Shown here piece after piece: positions 28,750 to 36,348 of a stretch of DNA of 38,778 nt. The stretch covers positions 1-38,778 of IMG/VR virus record IMGVR_UViG_3300028857_000015. One strand, 5' to 3'. The notes beneath the pieces are model-generated. The model ran no database searches, had not been told where the DNA came from, and saw nothing but the letters and a program-made list of their open reading frames with translations. Both the position numbers and the translations under genes were made by a program. Within the stretch, counting starts at the first letter, position 1; every line of letters begins with the position of its first letter. This DNA is from a virus.

Positions 28750-29102
28750 GCTATGCCAGTGATGCGAAAGGGGTCAGAAAAGATCTCAAGAAATCCGGCG
28801 CGAAATGCACGTTGAAGAAACCTATTGGAGCACCTGTTTACAGCCCTGAACTCGACGCCCTGGTTGAGAATTTTGACGATTACCCGGGGTTTTGCCTTCC
28901 GACGGGATACTCAGCTTCCATGGTTGATGGGACGGCAATCCAGGCGGGCGATGTAAAGCTGCTTTGTTCGCTCGATGTGGAGCCGACCATCGGAAAAGAC
29001 AAGATAGTCGTCGGTCTGGATACCTACCGGGTTATGAACTGCGCGAAGCTCGCTCCGGATGGAAAGACGGTGATCATGTACACGATTCAGGGGAGGAAGT
29101 AA
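28746..29102 (+). CDS. Head closure-type connector protein
   Basis: 118 residues from ATG 28746, overlapping the previous stop. The pattern (MSYASDAKGVRKDLKKSGAK, ALVENFDDYPGFCLP, GDVKLLCSLDVEPTIGKDKI, TYRVMNCAKLAPDGKTVIMY) matches small beta-barrel head-closure proteins of the SPP1 gp16 / HK97 gp7 position. It would sit below the portal and adaptor. One-base overlap with the next start (TAATG). Confidence 0.7.
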   Translation: MSYASDAKGVRKDLKKSGAKCTLKKPIGAPVYSPELDALVENFDDYPGFCLPTGYSASMVDGTAIQAGDVKLLCSLDVEPTIGKDKIVVGLDTYRVMNCAKLAPDGKTVIMYTIQGRK

Positions 29103-29313
29103 TGAACTCGAAAAATGCGAAAGCTATTCGCCGATCAGTTCGCAAAAATCAAAACAAGCTTGCACTGACCATGGTCAGTGCAAGCTTGAGTACGGTTTCA
29201 AGCTGCGTTTGTCCTTCGCGTTCAATCTTCTTTGGATTCCGATCAAACGAAAGATATTGGCGAAAATCGCTGTTTTCAAAGAGAAGCTGAAAAATGTCCC
29301 AGTGGTCGCTTGA
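29102..29313 (+). pseudogene. Small amphipathic protein gene split by a perfect palindrome
   Basis: From ATG 29102 (GGAGG upstream) the frame reads MNSKNAKAIRRSVRKNQNKL and then enters a 34-bp palindrome, after which this frame becomes Ser/Cys/Arg-rich nonsense to a stop at 29290. In the -1 frame, from 29188, the sequence EYGFKLRLSFAFNLLWIPIK continues to a stop at 29313 and looks like a genuine amphipathic phage protein. Removing 26 bases (one copy of the 8-bp repeat CAAGCTTG plus the 18-bp inner palindrome), or 32 bases, restores one frame: ...KNQNKL-EYGFKL.... It is either an inactivated gene, an assembly artefact, or a translational bypass site. Confidence 0.6.
29155..29188. repeat. 34-bp perfect palindrome inside the small gene
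   Basis: The left arm CAAGCTTGCACTGACCA is the exact reverse complement of the right arm. It can be read as two direct copies of the self-palindromic 8-mer CAAGCTTG (29155-29162 and 29181-29188) around an 18-bp palindrome. Its centre is at 29171/29172. Confidence 0.95.
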
Positions 29314-29728
29314 TCTGGAAAAATGGGCGGCCCAACAGAAAACTAAAATGGAAGATGTGCGCCGTTATTTTGCTTTTGCTATGTATGCCAAGATTGTTAT
29401 GCGAACACCTGTTGATAAAGGCGGAGCCCGACAAAATTGGCTGGTAACTTTGAATAATCAGACCAGCGAAGTCGTGGCAGCCAACCGCGGCCACTATTTG
29501 GATAAAGGAAAAGCGATAATCGATTCTGCGAAAGGTGATGAGAAGATAATCTTTCAGAATAACTTACCGTACATCGAAAAGATCGAATACGGCGGATATG
29601 GGCCGAAGAGCCCAACCGGAAAAACGGTAAACGGATTCAGCAAGCAGGCCCCCCAGGGAATGCTTGGTATTTCGATGCTCGAGGCAGGGGCAACCTTGAC
29701 GGAAGCAATAAGCGAGGTAGGGAAGTGA
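29294..29728 (+). CDS. Tail completion / HK97 gp10-like neck protein
   Basis: 144 residues. The motif RTPVDKGGARQNWLVTLNNQ, followed by NNLPYIEKIEYGGYGPKSP and a helical end, is diagnostic for the HK97 gp10-type neck/tail-completion family, in which V/T-x-D-x-G-x-x-R-x-x-W recurs. It lies between connector and tail terminator as in many siphophages. It overlaps the restored form of the palindrome-split gene by 20 bases, and the next gene by ATGA (here GTGA). Confidence 0.8.
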   Translation: MSQWSLDLEKWAAQQKTKMEDVRRYFAFAMYAKIVMRTPVDKGGARQNWLVTLNNQTSEVVAANRGHYLDKGKAIIDSAKGDEKIIFQNNLPYIEKIEYGGYGPKSPTGKTVNGFSKQAPQGMLGISMLEAGATLTEAISEVGK

Positions 29729-30147
29729 CAGATACATTTATCGAAGAAACGCTGATCACCGCTCTGAAAACGCTTACGAAATACATAACGAGCACGAATA
29801 CGGCCTACCAAAATGAATCGTTTACGCCGCCCGCCGAAGGTGGATGGTATGAAGTTGATTTCCTTCCGGCGCCTCCGGTTCAGTCAGAATTGGGTGAATC
29901 GGGTCAGAACCGTTGGACTGGTTTGTTCCAGGTGACGATTTGTGTTCCGTTGAATAGTGGAAAGGAAATGTCGAATTATCGATATAACATGATCGCGGGA
30001 CTTTTTAAGCGCGGCTCGTTTTTTTCAGGTGTTGAGGTGGTAAATATCCATCGAAGCACCAATTTGCTTTCTGAACATGAAGGCGTTAACCAGGCGCATT
30101 ACCGGCTACCAGTCCGGATTGAATATAAAGCTGATCTCGAAAATTAA
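29725..30147 (+). CDS. Tail terminator protein
   Basis: 140 residues from GTG 29725. It has the tail-terminator layout (DUF4128-like): WYEVDFLPAPPVQSELGESG, RWTGLFQVTICVPLN, the helix NYRYNMIAGLFKRG, and the terminal HYRLPVRIEYKAD strand. The hexameric ring caps the tail tube and joins it to the head. It is directly followed by the tail-tube gene, as expected. Confidence 0.8.
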   Translation: MTDTFIEETLITALKTLTKYITSTNTAYQNESFTPPAEGGWYEVDFLPAPPVQSELGESGQNRWTGLFQVTICVPLNSGKEMSNYRYNMIAGLFKRGSFFSGVEVVNIHRSTNLLSEHEGVNQAHYRLPVRIEYKADLEN

Positions 30148-30158
30148 AGGAGAATAGT

Positions 30159-31343
30159 ATGGCAAGAAAGAAATCCGGTGCAAACCGCGCCCTGTATATC
30201 GGGCAGTACAATGGACTCGGAGTAATCCCCGCAACCTCGACCCCTGCTATGTATCTCCGCAACCAGAGCGACAGCCTGGACGGTACAACCGAGGTACTCA
30301 AATCAAACGAGCTGCTCCCCGGGCGCGCGACGGCCGAGCCCCAGATCGGAGCCAGTTCGGTCGGCGGCGGTGTTCCGATTGAATTTTCAGCGCTTTCTTT
30401 CGATCGCCTACTCGCAGCCGTCCTGATGTCCAACTGGGTCCAGGATGGAACGGATCCGAAGATCGCAACCCTTAACGCCGGTTCGATCTCGAAAAAGTTC
30501 TGGATCCTGAAAAAGTTCGCCGAGTCCGATTACCCGATGTTTCAGCTCTACAAGAAACTCGTGGTTGATTCCTTCGATCTTTCACTGGCCGTAAACGCAC
30601 TCGTTACCGGAAACTTCGCGTTCATGGGAGTCAATGACCCGATCCTAGAAACCATCAATCCGGTAACCGGCCTCACGGTTTTCCCGGCCGCTTTAACTAC
30701 TTCGGCGTTTACCAGCCGCCGGGGATTTCTGAAGGTCGACGCGGTTACCTTCACCTATGCGAAGGAACTCAAGTTTTCGCTCAAGAACAACAACGCGCTG
30801 CTTCCGGCCCTTTTCGTAGATGAATCGGATACGGTTGAAAAGATGTTCGACGTTACCGGATCGCTGTCCGCGTACCTTTCCGATGAGATCCTATTCAATA
30901 AAGCCGTGAATGGTACCAAAATCACCATCGGCGTTGAAGTGGACGACGCGGCTGGAAACAAATATCTCATTGAGTTTTCGAATATCAAACTCGAATCGCA
31001 CAGCTCGGCAGCTTCCGGAAAAGACGAACTTGTTCCGTCCTACAATTGGACCGCCTTCGGCTCTGATGTCGTGAAGATCACCCGGACCCTCGTGACTGCC
31101 GCCCCGGTGTTCTCGTTGACCTATGACGGAAATACATCTACTGGCGGTACCGTGCCGCCCGTGGTAACCAAACTGGAAGCCGGATCCGTGTCCTATGCCG
31201 CGGCTAACTCCGGGCTTTTGGTCAAAACCGGTAAGGTTTTCTCCGGATGGAACACCCTGGCAACTGGCCTCGGAGACGATTACGCCGTCGGAACTCCGGT
31301 CGTTGTCGAAGTCGCCCTGACGCTCTATGCGAAGTGGGTGTGA
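30159..31343 (+). CDS. Major tail tube protein with C-terminal InlB B-repeat-like domain
   Basis: 394 residues with AAAGGAG upstream. Residues 1-315 fit a tail-tube protein of the 300-residue class (MARKKSGANRALYIGQYNGL, EPQIGASSVGGGVPIEFSAL, a repeated beta-rich core). From about 322 the sequence FSLTYDGNTSTGGTVPP, then NSGLLVKTGKVFSGWNTLA and a final TLYAKWV is the InlB B-repeat/Flg_new domain common in surface proteins. Siphophage tubes often carry decorating C-terminal Ig-like domains; this is an unusual choice. Confidence 0.8.
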   Translation: MARKKSGANRALYIGQYNGLGVIPATSTPAMYLRNQSDSLDGTTEVLKSNELLPGRATAEPQIGASSVGGGVPIEFSALSFDRLLAAVLMSNWVQDGTDPKIATLNAGSISKKFWILKKFAESDYPMFQLYKKLVVDSFDLSLAVNALVTGNFAFMGVNDPILETINPVTGLTVFPAALTTSAFTSRRGFLKVDAVTFTYAKELKFSLKNNNALLPALFVDESDTVEKMFDVTGSLSAYLSDEILFNKAVNGTKITIGVEVDDAAGNKYLIEFSNIKLESHSSAASGKDELVPSYNWTAFGSDVVKITRTLVTAAPVFSLTYDGNTSTGGTVPPVVTKLEAGSVSYAAANSGLLVKTGKVFSGWNTLATGLGDDYAVGTPVVVEVALTLYAKWV

Positions 31344-31346
31344 TGA

Positions 31347-31937
31347 ATGAAAAAGATCATTGAAGCACCTCTGACAGTCAACGGATTCTCAAGACCTGGG
31401 AAAGAACTGCCGGAAGTGCGCGGAATCGTGATTCATTACCTCGGAAAAGCAAAACAGACCGCAATGGAAGCCCGGGATTACTTCGAAACGCTAAAGGGGC
31501 AGGATGCCATGGATGCAATCCCGGACCGGTCGGCCTCGGCGCATTACATCATTGACCAAACAGGAGAGATAATCCGGTGTATCCCGGAAAACGAAAAGGC
31601 CTATCACGTTGGATCCGAAGTATATACCGATCTTGCTCGAAAGGTTTTCGGAAAATACGCCTCCGATCCAAAGAATATCTCACCGAACAGCTGCTCAATC
31701 GGAATTGAACTGGCCCACATCGACGATCAGGGCCGGTTCACTGTCGATACCATAGAATCCGCGACCGGTTTATGCGCGTACCTCTGCCGGAAGTACAAAC
31801 TTGATCCGGCCACGCAGATTCTCACGCACTATGAAGTTGTGGGCTGGAAAAAATGCCCGCTATTATTCGTAACCAAGCCCGCGCTTTTTGAAGCGTTCAA
31901 GGCTGACGTCAAAATAAAGATGAAGGATGAAAACTGA
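31347..31937 (+). CDS. N-acetylmuramoyl-L-alanine amidase (endolysin type)
   Basis: 196 residues. It is a PGRP/amidase_2 fold: GIVIHYLG gives zinc ligand His30, SAHYIID is at about 66, THYEVVGWKKCP supplies His161 and Cys170. This is the T7-lysozyme-like zinc triad; the enzyme cuts the amide bond between MurNAc and the stem peptide. There is no signal peptide and no holin next to it. It lies between tail tube and tail chaperones, an unusual place for a lysis gene, so a tail-associated role cannot be excluded. Confidence 0.88.
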   Translation: MKKIIEAPLTVNGFSRPGKELPEVRGIVIHYLGKAKQTAMEARDYFETLKGQDAMDAIPDRSASAHYIIDQTGEIIRCIPENEKAYHVGSEVYTDLARKVFGKYASDPKNISPNSCSIGIELAHIDDQGRFTVDTIESATGLCAYLCRKYKLDPATQILTHYEVVGWKKCPLLFVTKPALFEAFKADVKIKMKDEN

Positions 31938-32412
31938 AATGAAACTCGATGGATTTGTAACTCAGGAAAACGCGGAGAAGGGTGTTTGGTTCGAGCCCGA
32001 ACTGAACGGAAAGAAAATTGGTGTCGAATTTCTCGTAATCGGAAAGGATTCCGATATCGTGAAGAAGTTCATCACTGAGCAGTCCCGGATGTTCCCCAAG
32101 ATGACCAAAGAAGAAGCGGAACAGTTTGATATCAACGAACAGGCCCGGAAAGGCGTCGCACTTCGGATCCGCGACATGCGCTCTACCGATGGTCAGCCGA
32201 TTGTTCTTGCCGGTGAAACCCTCACGGCTTCGAAAGCGTCGTACCTGAAGATCTTTGAAGCGATTCCTGATATCCAGGACTCGATCTGGTTTTTCTCGGA
32301 GAAACGCGCCAATTTTTTATCCAAGCCGAAGAAGGCCTCGAGCGAACCGTTCGAAAGTTCTTCTTCCTCAACTTCCCCCATTCCGTCGGAAAAGGGAGAG
32401 ACCGACAAATAA
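31927..32412 (+). CDS. Tail assembly chaperone (G-like, upstream frame)
   Basis: 161 residues, overlapping the amidase by 11 bases. The first 130 residues (WFEPELNGKKIGVEFLVIGK, EQFDINEQARKGVALRIRDM, YLKIFEAIPDIQDSIWFFSE) fit the chaperone that precedes the tape-measure gene. After the slippery site the C-terminus turns into a Ser/Glu-rich tail that is just the non-shifted reading. In lambda the G product and its frameshifted GT form are both needed to load the tape measure. Confidence 0.75.
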   Translation: MKTEMKLDGFVTQENAEKGVWFEPELNGKKIGVEFLVIGKDSDIVKKFITEQSRMFPKMTKEEAEQFDINEQARKGVALRIRDMRSTDGQPIVLAGETLTASKASYLKIFEAIPDIQDSIWFFSEKRANFLSKPKKASSEPFESSSSSTSPIPSEKGETDK

Positions 32413-32720
32413 TCCGGAACCGGGATGATCGAGACTTCTTTTTCAAAGAGTTCGGCATTCCGGAAAAAGGATCGGACGAATATAACGCATTTGCGGATTA
32501 TATGGAGATTCCGCCGCCTGAATGTTTCGCCTGGCTCTTTGGTCAATTCATCGATCTGTATAACGCCAGCGATTCGATTATAACTCCGGCGACCGTCGAA
32601 AGTTTCCAGGGGATTTATCAGTTCCGGTTCACGATTTACGAAGTACATCTCATTTTTCGGATGAAAAACTGGGCTGAAGATGAAAAGCAAAAACTACTTG
32701 AGGAGGTGAACGATGCCTGA
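31927..32720 (+). CDS. Frameshifted tail assembly chaperone (GT-like fusion)
   Basis: A -1 shift at T-TTT-TTA (32313-32319) joins the G-like frame to the -1 frame, which has no stop until 32720. The join would read ...RANFL-IQAEEGLERTVRKF..., giving about 264 residues. The downstream part (DFFFKEFGIPEKGSDEYNAF, IPPPECFAWLFGQFIDLY, RFTIYEVHLIFRMKNWAED) is a clear protein and lacks a well-placed start of its own (an ATG at 32502 would lose most of it). It ends overlapping the tape-measure start. Confidence 0.8.
32313..32319 (+). promoter_or_regulatory. Programmed -1 ribosomal frameshift site U UUU UUA
   Basis: Six T followed by A, in phase T|TTT|TTA with the chaperone frame (codon boundary at 32314). 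This is the canonical X XXY YYZ slippery heptamer. It sits near the end of the G-like gene, the conserved position for tail-chaperone frameshifting. Confidence 0.85.
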
Positions 32721-35157
32721 TTTATCGAAACTTGTACTTGAAATTGACTCTAAAGGCGTCGTAACTGCTTCCGGTAATCTCGATGTATTTACGAAAAAGG
32801 CTAAAGAGGTTGGCGCAGAATCTGAAAAAGCCGGAAAGAAAGCTACTGGTTTCGGCGCTGACCTGAAGAATGGACTGATTGGTTCAGTTGCTGCAGGAAC
32901 CTTAGCTGCGGAAGCCATTAAAAAAGTTGCTCAAGCCGGAGTAAACCTGGTTCAATCTTCCTTGGCCGCCTCAGGTCAACTGGAAATGATCCGCGCAAAC
33001 CTTGAAACCGTAATGGGTAGCGCAGAACTGGCAGGAAAAACTTTTCAAGACCTGAAAGATTTTGCCAATCGAACCCCATTCAATATGCCCGGTATTACCG
33101 ACTCAGCAATTATGCTGAAACAATCCGGTGTCGCCGCCGGCGATCTGATTTCGACGCTTCAGAACCTCGGAGATGCTGCAGGCGGAAGCCAAGAAAAACT
33201 CGATCGGATCGCACTCAATTACGCTCAAATTATGTCCGTTGGAAAAGCGTCAACTATGGATATCAAACAGTTTGCCATGGCCGGCCTGCCTATTTATGAC
33301 GCTCTAGCGAAGGTTCTCGGGGTCTCAAACGAAGAACTCGGCGATATGGTAGGAAACGGTAAGGTAACGAAAGAAGTCGTCGTAAAGGCCTTTCAGGACA
33401 TGACAGGGGCCGGCGGGGCTTTTTATAATGGAATGGCCCGTGGAGCAGTTACTCTTGAAGGAAAAATGTCCACTTTGCAAGATACCTGGAAAAGCTATAT
33501 TGCATTGGTTGCCGATGCAAATGGTATTTCAGATCTGGCCAAGAATAGTGCCGACGTGCTCACAGTAGCCCTTCAGGGACAATCAAACGAGCTCGAGTAT
33601 CAATTAGCATTAAAACAAGCCATAGCGGCCCAAGATGCCGGGGAAACGCTTAGCATAGATCAACAGATCGTTCTTTTGAAAGCAAAAATCGGGCAGGTCC
33701 ATATTATCCGCGGTCTTTTGTTTAACCGCGCCGAGCTTATAGGCGAAGTCGCTCATTTTGTAACAACCAGCCAAAAAGAAGTCACAGCGTTAAATTCCCA
33801 AATTGATGCCCTGAAGGTAAAAGCGGAATGGGAGGAACGTATTGCGAAATTTCGATCCGATGCCGCCGAAGCTGAAAAAAAACAAAAGGCCGATGCTCTT
33901 AAAGATCAGAAAGAAAAAGATCAAGCTTCTAAAAGTAAATGGCAAGAACCACTAAAATCAGCTTTGGGAGTTGAAAATGTTAGCTCCGGAAGTGCAGCCT
34001 TTGAAGAATATCAATCAAAAACTGAATCCTCATTAAACGGTGCCCTTGCTTTCGCTAAAATGACCGGCGGAAGTATTCGCGATGTGTATACAGAATATGC
34101 CTCAGATATATCGAAAGCGCTCGAAACGCTCATGAAATCAGGACTTTGGAAATCTGATGAAAAAACAATTGTCGAAATGGATAATTATCGTAAAAAGATT
34201 CAATCCATGGCCGATGCAAAAACTGGAATGACGGGATATCAGTATGGATCTCCTGAAAATCCGAATTTCATGCCAGATACAAAGAATCCATTTGCTCTTG
34301 CACCTGTCGAAAATCAAACAGGGTTCAGCATGAATTATGGTGATCTTCAATCCGGTGAAGAAACAGACCTTGATAAAAAAAATACGCAAATAATGTCTCT
34401 TACCGATTCACTGAGTGGGCTTGAAGATAAACTCAAATCGCTCGGTCCACAATTTGCTCAACTCGCCGCAAACGCCACTTTCGACGGACTTCGGGATGTG
34501 GGCGCTGCTTTATATGATGGAGCAAATGCCGCAGAAGCATTCGGCCGTTCGATGTTAAAGTCTATTATCAATAACGTTCCAGCCATGTTATTCCAGGCAG
34601 GTTTTGAACTCGCCATAAGCGGGAATATTTATGGTGGACTTGCATTAATGGCCGTATCAGGACTTGCCGGAGTTGCCGGCGGTTATCTGAATGCCATGAT
34701 GAATGATACCAGCAGCCAGTCCGAGGCCGATAAACTCCAAACAATCGCCGATCAGCTCTCAAGCCTAATCGATCAGGCCAGAAGCGATGCGCTGTATTAT
34801 CAGACAACCCTTAAAAGTAAATCAGCTGATTACGCAAATTCAACCGTATCAGTAAATGACGCGATCATCGCCCCGGGTGGAAAAGTAATTACCACCGATC
34901 CGGATGATTATTTGATTGCCACGAAAACACCCGGGTCTCTCGGAAATTCTGGTGATACGAAGGTCTATTTCACCGTTGTCAATAATGTCGGATCAGACGT
35001 TGAGGTATCAAAAGAAGAGAAAACGAATTCAGATGGAACAAAAGAGATAGTCGCAATCGTTCGGAAAATTACACGAAATGATATTGCCTCTGGAGAACTC
35101 GATGGAGCCCTGGATGCCAGGGATCGTCGACTCCAAGGAAGGAGGTTGAGCAATTGA
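32713..35157 (+). CDS. Tail tape measure protein
   Basis: 814 residues with a strong AGGAGGTG site. The N-terminal tape-measure domain is present: GQLEMIRANLETVMGSAELA, FANRTPFNMPGITDSAIMLK, MDIKQFAMAGLPIYDAL, GKMSTLQDTWKSYI. A charged coiled-coil follows (about 370-410). A hydrophobic segment (PAMLFQAGFELAISGNIYGG) near 620-670 is the usual membrane-active part. Length would predict a tail of roughly 120 nm at about 0.15 nm per residue. It ends overlapping the next gene by TTGA. Confidence 0.9.
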   Translation: MPDLSKLVLEIDSKGVVTASGNLDVFTKKAKEVGAESEKAGKKATGFGADLKNGLIGSVAAGTLAAEAIKKVAQAGVNLVQSSLAASGQLEMIRANLETVMGSAELAGKTFQDLKDFANRTPFNMPGITDSAIMLKQSGVAAGDLISTLQNLGDAAGGSQEKLDRIALNYAQIMSVGKASTMDIKQFAMAGLPIYDALAKVLGVSNEELGDMVGNGKVTKEVVVKAFQDMTGAGGAFYNGMARGAVTLEGKMSTLQDTWKSYIALVADANGISDLAKNSADVLTVALQGQSNELEYQLALKQAIAAQDAGETLSIDQQIVLLKAKIGQVHIIRGLLFNRAELIGEVAHFVTTSQKEVTALNSQIDALKVKAEWEERIAKFRSDAAEAEKKQKADALKDQKEKDQASKSKWQEPLKSALGVENVSSGSAAFEEYQSKTESSLNGALAFAKMTGGSIRDVYTEYASDISKALETLMKSGLWKSDEKTIVEMDNYRKKIQSMADAKTGMTGYQYGSPENPNFMPDTKNPFALAPVENQTGFSMNYGDLQSGEETDLDKKNTQIMSLTDSLSGLEDKLKSLGPQFAQLAANATFDGLRDVGAALYDGANAAEAFGRSMLKSIINNVPAMLFQAGFELAISGNIYGGLALMAVSGLAGVAGGYLNAMMNDTSSQSEADKLQTIADQLSSLIDQARSDALYYQTTLKSKSADYANSTVSVNDAIIAPGGKVITTDPDDYLIATKTPGSLGNSGDTKVYFTVVNNVGSDVEVSKEEKTNSDGTKEIVAIVRKITRNDIASGELDGALDARDRRLQGRRLSN

Positions 35158-35498
35158 TAACATGGCCTGTTGGTGTGAACCAAATAATCAGAAATGAATC
35201 CTCAGGTGCCGGCCGAAACGGAATTACCAGCGATACCATGCGCAGCGGAAAGAAAAAAATCCGGGTTCAGTCGACTTCGGCTCCCAAACCGTTATCAATC
35301 GTAATGGTATTCACACGAGCCGAATTTCAACTATTCGAATCGTGGTTTGAAGGGTCCCTTCGCCTCGGGTCACTCTCTTTTCAGTTTCCGAAGGTGGCCG
35401 GTACCGGAAATGCGGAATATATAATTCTTCCGCCGTATCAATGGTCTCAATATGGCCGAGATACCCTGAAAGTCACGATGTCATGGGAGACAGCATGA
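35154..35498 (+). CDS. Minor tail protein (distal-tail position)
   Basis: 114 residues from TTG 35154, with AAGGAGG 9 bases upstream and overlapping the tape-measure stop. The sequence (MITWPVGVNQIIRNESSGAG, MRSGKKKIRVQSTSAPKPLS, TRAEFQLFESWFEGSLRLGS, FQFPKVAGTGNAEYIILPPY) has the beta-rich look of lambda-M-like small tail proteins that follow the tape measure. Family assignment is by position and general pattern. Confidence 0.65.
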   Translation: MITWPVGVNQIIRNESSGAGRNGITSDTMRSGKKKIRVQSTSAPKPLSIVMVFTRAEFQLFESWFEGSLRLGSLSFQFPKVAGTGNAEYIILPPYQWSQYGRDTLKVTMSWETA

Positions 35499-35974
35499 AC
35501 CCTTCACCTAAGGCACTTCAACAAATGTATCGACTCAGAACAAATGCACAATTTCCGGCACTTATTGAAATTACCCATGCCGATATACCTGGAGGAGTTA
35601 TTCGGCTAGTAAATTCAGATGAAAACATGACATATCTTGGATATGTATACCTTGCATCATGTTTTAAATATACACCTCCAAAATATAACGATAAAAAAAT
35701 GGGCGACGGTTCGATTACAATCTCAGCGATTGATAGTGAGATAATCCTAGTAATACGGAATTTATTCGGTAGAGCAAAGGCCGTTGTAACTGCTTCTTTT
35801 TATTATGACAATGGGGCCATTTTATTTGAACCGATTGAGGAATGGAAATTTGACCTTGCATCGGTAAGTTGGGACGGATCGGCCGCCACCTGGCAAATGA
35901 AATATGACACAAGAATGGACATCGTTACCCCTTGCGATAAAATGACGGCGCAGAAATGCCCAGGCGTAGCATGA
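35495..35974 (+). CDS. DUF1833-type minor tail protein (lambda L-like)
   Basis: 160 residues from ATG 35495, overlapping the previous stop. The pattern FPALIEITHADIPGGVIRLV, NMTYLGYVYLASCFKYTPP, MGDGSITISAIDSEIILVIR matches DUF1833, found at the tail tip of many siphophages. The C-terminus contains only two cysteines and lacks an obvious Fe-S cluster set. It is coupled by ATGA to the NlpC/P60 gene. Confidence 0.8.
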   Translation: MNPSPKALQQMYRLRTNAQFPALIEITHADIPGGVIRLVNSDENMTYLGYVYLASCFKYTPPKYNDKKMGDGSITISAIDSEIILVIRNLFGRAKAVVTASFYYDNGAILFEPIEEWKFDLASVSWDGSAATWQMKYDTRMDIVTPCDKMTAQKCPGVA

Positions 35975-36348
35975 TAGAGGTTCGTGATCTCATCGGAAAA
36001 CCCTACAAGGTACATGGACGCGGTCCTGACGCTTACGACTGCTACGGACTCGCCATTGAGGCCTGCAAGCGTTTTGGAAAGATACTTCCAGATGCTTTTT
36101 ACTCATCAATTGATAGATCATCGAATGAAATCTTAATAGAATCTCAAAAATTTACAGCCAAAGCTAAAAGAATAAACACTCCACTACCTGGAGCGGTTGT
36201 AGTAATTACCGTCGGAGGAAGACCAAGCCATATAGGTGTTTGTCTCGGAGACGGAAGCTTTATTCATGCAATGAAAGATATAAACGTTCGAGTTTCAGAA
36301 TTTAGTGGCTACAGCAAGCGGATCGAGGGGTATTATACATGGCAATAA
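35971..36348 (+). CDS. NlpC/P60-type tail peptidase (lambda K-like)
   Basis: 125 residues. The catalytic Cys24 lies in DAYDCYGLAIEAC and the His87 in RPSHIGVCLGD, followed by GSFIHAMK with the third polar residue. This is the NlpC/P60 fold. Phage tail-tip members cut peptidoglycan stem peptides during DNA injection. Its place before the J-like protein is conserved. It overlaps the next gene by 10 bases. Confidence 0.88.
   Translation: MIEVRDLIGKPYKVHGRGPDAYDCYGLAIEACKRFGKILPDAFYSSIDRSSNEILIESQKFTAKAKRINTPLPGAVVVITVGGRPSHIGVCLGDGSFIHAMKDINVRVSEFSGYSKRIEGYYTWQ

Noticed and set aside
29155-29188. Palindrome as a transcription terminator or protein-binding operator
   Set aside because: No T-run follows and it lies within a reading frame; the frame-restoring arithmetic favours insertion or bypass.
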